From Cydia pomonella (Eukaryota; Arthropoda; Insecta; Lepidoptera; Tortricidae), in contig NC_084711.1 of assembly GCF_033807575.1 (NCBI RefSeq), positions 124,001 through 188,000 on the forward strand: a stretch of 64,000 nt of DNA, in the 5' to 3' direction. This document shows, one piece after another, positions 55,181 to 64,000 of this stretch. The notes under the pieces are model-generated. The model was not told where the DNA came from and searched no databases. It worked only from the letters and a program-made list of their open reading frames with translations. The position numbers were made by a program, and so were the translations under genes. Each line of letters begins with the position of its first letter. Positions within the stretch are counted from its first letter, which is position 1.

Positions 55181-58100
55181 ATGTATGTATATTACTTTCA
55201 TATAATAATATGAAACCAGGATTATCGGGATTCGATACCGGATGTGACCATAAATATACTTCTTTAAAATTGATATATTTATCTCTTTAAATGTTTATTG
55301 CTTAAAAGATAAAGTTTAACCAAAAAGAAGAACTTGATGCAGTTGCTTTTCTCCAAGGATCATCCGACATCCGATATCGGATCGGACAGTGAGAAAACGC
55401 TCTAAGTCGCCATGATTATGATTGATAGAGTCCGCCGGTAATAGTCGGGGTAGCGGTCTATACTCGAAGTGAACTAAAAGCTGTAGTTCGTGAAGGCAGT
55501 AACAACATATATATCATGTAGGGCGTTACATCCTTTTTCTCCTGAGAAGGTCTGTAATTTTGATAATGACCCTTATCGAGAGGTTCGCAGACCAAGCCCT
55601 TACATTGTAACTCTATCGTAAGGGGTGGAACCCGATCAACAACGACGCGCGGGTTTGGTTATTCCGTTGGATTTGTTGTCAAATAAATGGCTGCATAAGA
55701 TTAAAGATGAAATGTAAGTAATTGGATATTATTATATTTAAGAGTCACACGAACACGAACCTCGCCGACGCCATACAATCGGAGTTACGCTCTCATTGTA
55801 AAACGACAATCTGAAATAACATGAAGTTTGACACGAATATTCAAGTAAAATAATAATATACCTATCGATATCTGGTAGTTTTTGTTACTGACATACAAAA
55901 TTTTTACAGGGTCTATTTTCTTTGTATAATAATTGTAACCTCAGGTTCCGGTAGACATTGCAGGTAACTTGACAAATATTTTTCACAATTTCATATTTAA
56001 ACGCATACTGAAGTAAGATGTAGTTTTTCTATAAAACGTACCGAATGTTGTCGCTAGGAGAAGAATGTACACGTGTCGCTCCGGGCGGACGCTGCCCTTG
56101 CCTGGATTAGAACCCCCTAAATTATGCAAATCACATTACATATTTCGTATTTCATCGGGGAGTTCTCTCTATATAAGTTTACCAGAAACCGTCCACTAGA
56201 CAACATTATACCTATTTGCATTAAGCATTTTATATTCGATGGCAATATTTAATGTTTGCTCATGTTGATGGGCTTAACGTTAGATATATAAAATATTTTG
56301 TTATAATCTCAATGTCTTTTATCTGAATTGAGTGGCTTGCCCATTGTATTGATCATGCTATCATGATTCCTGGCCTGATCATGACATGATAACTTCATCC
56401 TTTTATTTTAATTGTAAAAAATAACATGCATTTATTTTATAAGTCACAAATAGTTACAAGTATATTTTACGGAGACAGGTACAGCAAGCTGTAAAAGTCC
56501 ATGGCCACTTTATAGTCACGCAGTTTTGCAGCTGAGTGTACTCGTACATGTCTGTGTTATGGTGCATCAAATTCGTCAGCTACACTGTTTTAAAAGTGTA
56601 CCATGGAGCCAGCCAGCTGCTCGTCACAAAAACTCTCTCCCATTGAAGGAAGTCTTAACTGAATTAAATCTTATTATTCGATCTGTGTCGCTGCATTTGT
56701 TGGTGGGCTTACTCAATTGGGCATTGAATCAACAGTAGTTCCATTGAAGTCGGCAGGATGTGCCGCCGTATTGGCGGACAATGGAAGTTGCCCCGCGCAG
56801 GGAAAGTGCCCTGATTGAATTTCCCCGCGGTGCGGGCACGGGCGGCGCGTGGATCGCCTCGGGCACGAAACTTGATTGTTTACTTATTGCCGCTTCACTT
56901 CCCTTAACTGACATGTTCGGAATAATGGAATTTTTGGACGTGTTTAACTGAGTAAGGTGTAGCGAGCTGAAATATTGTATGGGCAGTGGGCACAATATGA
57001 ATGGAATTTTATCAATGATGTGGGCATGTACTTGTGCATCTCGCTGTACATGTAAGTAGGGGTATATCAAAACGAACATCGGACAGCTGCGAAGTCTTTA
57101 GACTCGCACCTTAATTATACGCATTCTTAACGTCTTGTCTGTATGATAAGGATCCTGACCGAATTTTTAGTCATCTTTTTAGAAGTTTTCAAATGTGTGC
57201 AAGCAATTTTGCAGCTCGCTGAACCTACCAATATATATTCGAGTGTCTGAAGTTCTTATGATCGGAGCCCAATACAATCTCAGCATACTCTATCAGTATC
57301 AGAGCGTTTTAGTAACACTTTCCTAATTAAATCGTCTCATTTACAAGTCTTAATTAACAACTCGTTTTAACACTTTCTTTTGCTACTTTTCCATGACGAA
57401 ATGTCGTAATCTTCGCTCTGAATAATATTAGCAATGAGCGGTTGATAGAACTCTGGGCGTCAAGGCGCCTGCATAATTATCCGAAGTTAACTCATTAAAG
57501 TTGGTAAGTGGCGGGGCTTGTCGCAGAGTGAATAATAAGTGATGTTAGCGCGGTGATGGCTTCAGGAACTATAATATATCTAAAGTTGTAGACGTAACCT
57601 AGGGTTACCACTGTTACCAGGCTCCATTGAGATTGTTCCATAAATTTTGCTAGTCGGACATGAAGCCTTTTTACCCGACTACGGGAAAGGCAGAAGGAAG
57701 AAAAAATGTTTATACATTTTAGCAGTCGGGCTTGATTTTGCGCAAAGATCAGAAGCTGAGCTCTGCTGTTCGCTTCCCTGCGAGGCCGAATGCCGAGTTG
57801 CTGGAGGCCGTTATCGGACGCTGACTCCAAGACTCATAAAATATACCTACGTTTATCATAAATACTACGGCTGAGTTTTTAATACAGCCAACTCTTTATT
57901 TTGTCACTGACAAGCAAATACTGTGTAGTGAGATGATCGAGCTGTCATGCGTACAAATAATAAGATTAAACAAGCAAGCGTTAAGTTCATATTAACTAAG
58001 GCATTATGACCCCTGAGCGATTTTTTCAAACCTAAACACAATGAAATTTAAACGTGTTGACGAACTAGAATGAATCTCGTCTGCCTAACCCTATGTGGCC

Positions 58101-58590
58101 GGACGGAGGGTGAATAAGGGAGCAGATTGCGTCCCCGGCTGAGGCGATGCAACAATCATCCCCCGACCGACACTTCAGCGCCGTTTAATAAGTTATGGTG
58201 CTTGAGCTTGCATTTTAAATCAGATTTGTACTAGTACGGTGTGGAACCCTAACCAACTGTTGAAGACTGCCATGTTAAGTATGTTAGCGGCATTTCAAAA
58301 ATAGAGTATAAAACACCACATTTTATATAGTTGAATTCATTAAAAAAAAGAGAGAGTGATCGTACTTAATATTAACTTCTTTCAGCCTACCTCACCTGAC
58401 GAGCAGGTAGAAGCGGTCATCCTGCGGCTTAGAGGCGTGGTGATCTGATAAAAGGACTTGCACCTCATTGAAGTGACGATTGTTATCTCAGTAGCATACC
58501 CTAAAGTGTATTATTATTATTTGCTGTATTGTATGATGGTGCTTTTAATATTACCAAAATAGCTAGTATATATATACATACTCGTATGTG
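55181..58590. other. No gene seen over 3.4 kb
   Basis: Frames at 56729-57079 (minus, 116 codons), 56760-56951 and 57495-57830 overlap CpG-rich patches and have no domain. A TTTTTACCCGACTACGGGAA word at 57669 resembles a moth repeat but is isolated. Confidence 0.35.
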
Positions 58591-58855
58591 ATTTTTTTTT
58601 AATATTATAGGACATTATTACACAAATTGACTAAGTCCCACAGTAAGCTCAATAAGGCTTGTGTTGAGGGTACTTAGACAACGAGATATATAATATATAA
58701 ATATTTATAAATACTTAAATAGATAGAAAACACCCATGACTCAGGAACAAATATCCATGCTCATCACACGAATAAATGCCCTTACCAGGATTTGAACCCG
58801 GGACCATCAGCTTCGTAGGCAGGGTCACTACCCACTAGGCCAAACCGGTCGTCAA
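58591..58855 (-). mobile_element. tRNA-derived SINE (family A), full length
   Basis: On the minus strand it begins GACGACCGGTTTGGCCTAGT (box A region), carries box B GGGTTCAAATCCTGG, then the body (GTGATGAGCATGGATATTTG, TTCCTGAGTCATGGGTGTTT) and ends GACTTAGTCAATTTGTGTAA, TAATGTCCTATAATATT and an A run (the T run at 58592). This is the reference copy for 17531-17659 and 32187-32412. Confidence 0.85.
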
Positions 58856-59390
58856 ATTAGTTGGCGAAAAGAGTCCTACAAACAGAATCTTTCTAAACTT
58901 GTTGTGTGCCTATCCCGTATGAACTGTCGCCACACACGACGTCTTTTCAAGTTCAGATCCGTCGCCGACGTGAGAAGCTTACCGCGATAAGATACCGAAG
59001 CCATATATGGCTCCAAGTAATTGGTTAGTCCCGCAAGCCCTGCAGAAAATAAAGAAGCATGTTGTTAAGGAAGTATGTAACCGGGATAAACGCAAAAATA
59101 AGCAGAGGATACATTTCTTAAAATATATTAAGTACGTCGGCGAATGGTGGCGAAGTATCCATAATACCTAATTGAAATATAATCTTCAACCATTCCAACG
59201 CAAATACTTGGATCAGCCGTGTAAAACAACAGCCCCATTTGCGTTTGGCGAAATAAATATGTGATTTTACCCATCCACGCGTGGGATCGTTGTCAGGTGA
59301 AAATAAAACGTTCTTTACACTTTCGATTCGATTATTAATGTAAAAACAGCGTTAAAAGCATTCGCGTCATGTACAGTGACGTTGATAAAA
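58856..59390. other. No gene seen
   Basis: Unassigned. Confidence 0.4.
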
Positions 59391-59525
59391 CCTGGGGGCT
59401 ACCGCGAAAATCGAAGTTCGTCAATTGTGGGCATTTTTCTCTGTCACTCTAATTACGTCTTAGTGAGAGTAAAAGAGCAAGATCCCCGCAATTTCCGAAT
59501 TTCGGTTTTCGCGGTAGGCCCCCTG
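59391..59525. mobile_element. MITE, AATCGAAATTCG family, copy 2
   Basis: CCTGGGGGCTACCGCGAAAA on the left and TTTTCGCGGTAGGCCCCCTG on the right are inverted repeats; the centre TTTTTCTCTGTCACTCTAAT matches 6977-7113. 135 bp. Confidence 0.85.
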
Positions 59526-59958
59526 TCCTTGTGGGCCCATTTGTGCGGAATTGTTCAGGGAAAATCCTGCGTATTTTAATAATTTAACTGTTGTTGCCAC
59601 TTTGCATTATTTTTGGCGCGAGCTTTGTCCATTATGGTAATGACGAAATTATTTTTATTGCTCACAGAAAATATTCCGCCGTTGAAGAATAACAATCTAT
59701 TTTGGAATTACATCGGAAAAGTGGTTTTTTTTTCTAAGATCATTTATCAATTCTAAATCATTCTCTTGAAATTGATAATAACTCTGTTATCCACCCCTGT
59801 GATATTCGAAACGAAGAAAATACGAAGACAGCTAAATGTTTTATCTCTTTCACATGAATTGGAAAATAGTACACGGATGCCATTTGGGTCGCCACAGTGG
59901 GTCGCCGTTTGTTAATTGTTGTATTTAGTGCAATAATCTGTACGTATCTGTACGTAGG
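59526..59958. other. No gene seen
   Basis: Unassigned AT-rich DNA. Confidence 0.4.
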
Positions 59959-60093
59959 TACAGTCAAAGTATGAAATATAGACCCGGACAAAGTGCCAAA
60001 AATATGTACACACTACCTTAATGTATAGGTAATAAGGTCGTGTATACATGTTATTGGCACTTGGTTCGTGTCGATATTTAACACCTTGACTGT
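59959..60093. mobile_element. MITE, TACAGTCAAGGTG family
   Basis: The left arm TACAGTCAAAGTATGAAATA, GTGCCAAAAATATGTACACA and the right arm (reverse complement) TACAGTCAAGGTGTTAAATA, GTGCCAATAACATGTATACA pair over ~65 bp, so almost the whole 135 bp folds back. Outer TA on both sides fits a TA-target element. Confidence 0.85.
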
Positions 60094-60712
60094 ACAGTAG
60101 TAGAATATGATGATTTGAAAATATTAAAATATTCATTTCTAACCGTTTCTCGAAAAATACATTGCTTTTTAAATTATTTTCTAAGGTAAGAAAATAATTG
60201 TTGGTCAATCATTCCAAGTATGATTATTAGTACTACATTGGCAGTCACGTTTTATACAGTGTGTATTTTTGATATAACCTCAAACTTAAACTAGACGTAG
60301 GTTTTAGTGCTATAAAACAATTCTGAAAGATTTTTTTAGTTTAGTTTTCACTACCAGAGCATAATTATTGTTTTTTTTTCGAGCGGCAATGTATTCCGTA
60401 CATCATGATCACTTGTGACAGTTGTGACGTCGCGTCATTAATGAGACGTTTTTAGTTAAAACAAAGTAGTGATACATTCTGCCCTTTGATTATGTGGACG
60501 TATCAAAAATACACGCTGTACAAGATAAGGAATTATATTTCTATATTTTTTGAATGCTAAAGAAAGAAAGGGTACTTCCGACCTCGAGTGTATATTAACT
60601 GCAGTTTTGCTTTGGTAAAGAATAAAGATGGTTAGAACATACCATCGGGCCCTATCCGCGCCAATAAAACGTCATATCAGATTCAACATCATACTCGTTT
60701 CAAGTACTTTGG
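60094..60712. other. No gene seen
   Basis: Unassigned AT-rich DNA. Confidence 0.4.
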
Positions 60713-60853
60713 GTGCTTAGCCAAGGTGACAATCGCTTGCGCTACTACAACGAGACACGTTGTGTCTCTATCACTCTCCCATATTAGCGACAGAGACAGT
60801 TGCGTTTAGTTATCCACGGAGCGGAAACGATCAGCATATTGGCTACGCGCCCA
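60713..60853. mobile_element. MITE (TTGGCTACGC family), most complete copy
   Basis: Left end GTGCTTAGCCAAGGTGACAA and right end CATATTGGCTACGCGCCC are imperfect inverted repeats; core CGTTGTGTCTCTATCACTCT and GACAGAGACAGTTGCG. Fragments lie at 19995, 42607 and 43074. Confidence 0.65.
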
Positions 60854-61533
60854 GGTCACACATGGCCGCATTTGCATGGAAACTATTAATTATATCGCCC
60901 TCACGTAATTTGAGATGAACGCAGCGGTTCCGCTCGGCGCGCCAATGTTTTTTACGAGTAAATTTACAATCAAATGGGGATGTTGCATTCTATAAAGCGG
61001 AACTTTAGGGTAGGGTGCCTGTACCAGCACGAACATAACAATGGACTAAGACGTTAATAATACGTAGCTGTTGTATAATAAAAAGTAATCGGACCAGTAG
61101 GCTCGGTACGTGAGACGTACCGATACACTTTTGTTTGCGTTTGAGTTTAGTAACTACTGTTAACACGTTAGAGAATTAAACTAAACCTCCGATTCGATGG
61201 GAACTTTCACGTAGGTAGTTATTTTTAAAAAGTAAAACAAAAGAATACGATCCTCTCAAAGGCGACTAGGCAGATTGCGAATAAAGAAATTCTTTGTTGA
61301 AAAGGTACCCTACCTAGACACAATTAGTCTCATTGTAGTTGTTTTAGGATCTATATGATATGATAAAGGAGAAATCGAGGAGGATCTTTTAAATGTTACC
61401 GGTACACCGTTTGATTTTGTTATTTTTATATCAAATCGTTCATTTCTTCTCAGTAAGCGGCATTTGAGAAACTGGAACTGTTTATTAAGACCATGAAATG
61501 ATCGCAGAAGTTGAAGTTGGTTCATTTTTTTAA

Positions 61534-61571
<38 letters not shown>

Positions 61572-61920
61572 AGTGTTGCGGTCGCCCCATATACGTCGGA
61601 TTGCAGTTCAATTGTTTGTACAAACAGCCCAATTAGAAGGCTCTGTGTCATCTTTCCCAGAGTTTCGATGCTTTTAGGGCGATGGTGATAAGTGGTGATA
61701 ATTATAGATAACTTATAACAGTTGTTTTATGGAAAAAACAGAGCATAACAATACAATACTAGGCTAAGAAAAAATTAAATCGAGTTGTATAGAAGAGAAA
61801 AAAAAAATTTTTTTTCACCACAAAAACTGGTAAGAGGCCGTCTTGATTGTTCAAAAACTAATGAGAAAGGTGCATTTTATCCACATGTGGGGCAAAGTAA
61901 TCAGATGCAAATTTTGAGTC
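60854..61920. other. No gene seen except an AT microsatellite
   Basis: Holds the (AT)n tract at 61536-61569; otherwise unassigned. Confidence 0.4.
61536..61569. repeat. (AT)17 microsatellite
   Basis: Uninterrupted AT dinucleotide run of ~34 bases. Confidence 0.95.
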
Positions 61921-62200
61921 GTTTCCTTATGTTAGCTGGTAGAATTGACTTTTAAATGATGATTTTGGATGATAAAATTTTTATTAAGTTCATTTGGATT
62001 TGATTTGGTTTTTTTTTTTTTTGGTATTTCATGGTTAGTATTTTCCTCGCGTTGGTGTGGTGAAAAATGTTGTGTTTCACTCTGAGGCAAAGTTTGTTTA
62101 ACCCTCGTGCCTTGAAACCCTCGCAACGCTCAAGATTCCACGTTAGCACGAGCGGTTAAACAACAACTTTGCCCCCTTGTAAAACAAATAACTATTTTTG
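61921..62200 (-). repeat. Repeat D, copy 2
   Basis: Reverse complement starts GGGGGCAAAGTTGTTGTTTA near 62180, then TTGAGCGTTGCGAGGGTTTC, AAGGCACGAGGGTTAAACAA and CCAAATCAAATCCAAATGAA, matching 42150-42515. A poly-T (62010-62023) interrupts it. Confidence 0.7.
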
Positions 62201-63232
62201 ATCCTCAAAACAAACCTGATCCAATCATACCATTAATAAAAACTTGTCATGTAGCCTAATGGAGCCACTCTTGCTCGAGCCAGAGTTCTGTGGCGTTTTG
62301 CCCGCATTGTCATGTAGGTATATAGTGACGCTGCTGGTCGACTACGCCTCAATAATGCACCGGTGTTGCAGGTACTGCTCCGACGAGGACACGCTAGTGC
62401 GCCGGCGCCTGCGCGGGACGCGTCTTCAATAATGTAAGCTTATTACATAATAATGTCAGCCTCAAGCGTCGCTCCGACATAAGCATGCTAATTAATGTCA
62501 CGCCTGAGTACACTTGTAATTCGCGTCTATTATTTATGCTCAATACTGTGGCGGGTAAACACATTATCTATAATTGTATGAATAGGCAAAGATGGATATT
62601 TTCAACCGGATTCTAAAATGGAGGTTTCCATGCCAACCTGTTTTTTTAACAGCGGCCTAAAACGAACATAAATTTAATTTATTTAGGGTTTATTGTGGAT
62701 TTGTACCTTTTATAAAAGTTCAACACAAGTTTTTTTAGTATTTTTACTACTCTTTCGATTCTAAAAAAAAAATTAGAAAAGTTCGCCCAAAATTGCCATA
62801 CGTACATCGTTCCTTTCATTCCGTAACCGTCATGAAAAGTCTGTATTTTGGGACACTTTATTCCTCGATCGAAAGAGAGAAATCATGAAATTTTGAGCAG
62901 TAATTAATTACATAAAAAGAAAAACAAATTAAGGAAAAAGTAGTGTACAATATTGAATAAAAAGGTCAGTTTACCCTGTGTTACACAATGTAATTAATAT
63001 CATGAAACGTATTTCTAATATGTATTATTACATAATTTTCACGCTAAAACGCTTAGTTTGTTTTTTGAGCAATTTTTTAAAAGTTAATAGAATCTACCTC
63101 AGCAAAGCATACATAAACATAAAAGGGTGTCTTTTCTGTCTGCTCAGTTACAATATTGCTTGAGAAAGTGGAAATTATTACTTTCCCGGAAACGCCCCCG
63201 TGAATATTACACAGAATTCACATTAAACTGTT
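62201..63232. other. No gene seen
   Basis: A GC-rich patch (62330-62430) gives a 62-codon frame without a known motif; the rest is AT-rich. Confidence 0.4.
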
Positions 63233-63738
63233 GGACCGATTCGAACTTAATGATACGTCAAATATTAGTCATCATCATCATCATCATCATCATCCTTTTA
63301 AAATTATAGCTTCAGTCCAGTGGGACTATTTTGCTAGTATCAAGGTATTAGGAGCTACTAGACAGTGTATGGACATTTTATCAACTCTTGTAAAGCGACA
63401 GCTGGATTTTACAAGTAGCTCGTGGACTACCGGCCGTTGACACCAAAATGGTGGTTAAACGCATTGGAAGATTAATTATCGATTCTTTGCACACTACCAC
63501 ATTAGTTTACTGTATAATAAGCTATCGATACCTACTTGAAACAATATGAATCAGCAAAAAACAAAGGAATTGATTACTAGGCGTGACTATCAAGATGACA
63601 CTCGAACCGGAAGATATTAGGATCATTAGGACTGTCAAAAGTGAGGTTTTTGTTTGAAGAAACGTCACTTTTGACACCGACATATCCCATCCATATCGTA
63701 CATAGACCTATTTGACGTATCTTAAAGTTCGAATCGGT
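63233..63738. mobile_element. MITE ends (GGCCCGATTCGAACTT family) 500 bp apart
   Basis: The left end GGACCGATTCGAACTTAATG then ATACGTCAAATATT and the right end TTTGACGTATCTTAAAGTTC then GAATCGG are inverted. The right part also holds a 12-bp perfect hairpin stem (TGTCAAAAGTGA/TCACTTTTGACA, 63635-63677) shared with 41140-41228. The middle is foreign or expanded, and includes a TCA microsatellite. Confidence 0.6.
63269..63294. repeat. (TCA)8 microsatellite
   Basis: Uninterrupted TCA trinucleotide run next to the left MITE end. Confidence 0.95.
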
Positions 63739-64000
63739 TTGCGTGACAGTGCTAGTGCAGTCAACCAATATGAATTCCATCGTCCCAGCTCTGCTTTCAT
63801 ACTAGTTGTCACTGAGGTATCTTATGGACCTTAAAAATTCTCGGAGATGCTTGGTTACGTGTAAATTTGAGCGAAATGTATTATAAAGGAACTAATTGTG
63901 ATAATAGCCCACCTTATGGCAAAAATGTGAGCTATTATACTCGTAGGCCAAAAATGTAAATAAGAAAGTTTAGTTATCAAGTACCTATAGGTAGGTAACA
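63739..64000. other. No gene seen
   Basis: Short terminal stretch, unassigned. Ends in the TAGGTAGGTA-type word common in moth DNA. Confidence 0.4.

Noticed and set aside
56729..57079. 116-codon minus-strand frame
   Set aside because: No recognisable domain; overlaps an opposite-strand frame in the same GC-rich patch.
63269..63294. CRISPR-like regular repeat
   Set aside because: Plain TCA microsatellite in eukaryotic DNA; no spacers.

Overview
The window reads as nuclear DNA of a lepidopteran insect, most likely a moth. It is AT-rich, almost free of long open reading frames, and full of repeat types I recognise from moth and butterfly genomes: tRNA-derived SINEs, LINE 3' ends with A/T tails on the ACGTCGGTGGCAAACAAGC theme, and many short inverted-repeat elements (MITEs). 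Species cannot be told from this. No host protein-coding gene can be confirmed. The longest open frame (307 codons, 546-1469) is retrotransposon, and nearly every other open frame is a short chance frame. The window is best read as intergenic or deep-intronic DNA.

Layout. 0-5.4 kb: RNase H-bearing LINE tail, a minus-strand LINE 3' end, a small MITE, a composite element with a tRNA-Ser-like core, and a decayed reverse transcriptase. 5-10.5 kb: a MITE near 7.0 kb, a repeat family with three copies (one split by a MITE), and a 223-bp inverted-repeat element. 10.5-20 kb: mostly unassigned DNA with a tandem duplication, one GC-rich candidate coding exon near 15.8 kb and SINE remnants. 20-25 kb: a fold-back repeat cluster, a 59-bp direct repeat, MITEs and a LINE-type tail. 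25-30.4 kb: a SINE/LINE-tail element, a large MITE, a LINE tail nested in a MITE, and the most unusual object here: a 1.05-kb element with about 55-bp terminal inverted repeats, seven degenerate subterminal motifs, a 60-bp minisatellite and an R1-clade LINE C-terminus inside. 32-38.6 kb: a SINE, several LINE relics and a frameshifted candidate exon behind a strong splice acceptor. 40-64 kb: dispersed repeats occurring as pairs, a SINE with a perfect 11-bp target-site duplication, a mariner/Tc-like non-autonomous element, more MITEs and simple repeats.

There is no operon or pathway here. The biology is transposable-element ecology: SINEs that share tails with a LINE, MITE families that share termini, and nested insertions that give relative ages. 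The best leads for something not already explained are the 28.8-29.9 kb element, the 20.8-21.3 kb fold-back cluster, and the two candidate exons (15.75-16.00 and 37.92-38.15 kb). All family names come from recalled knowledge and motif reading; no database search was possible.
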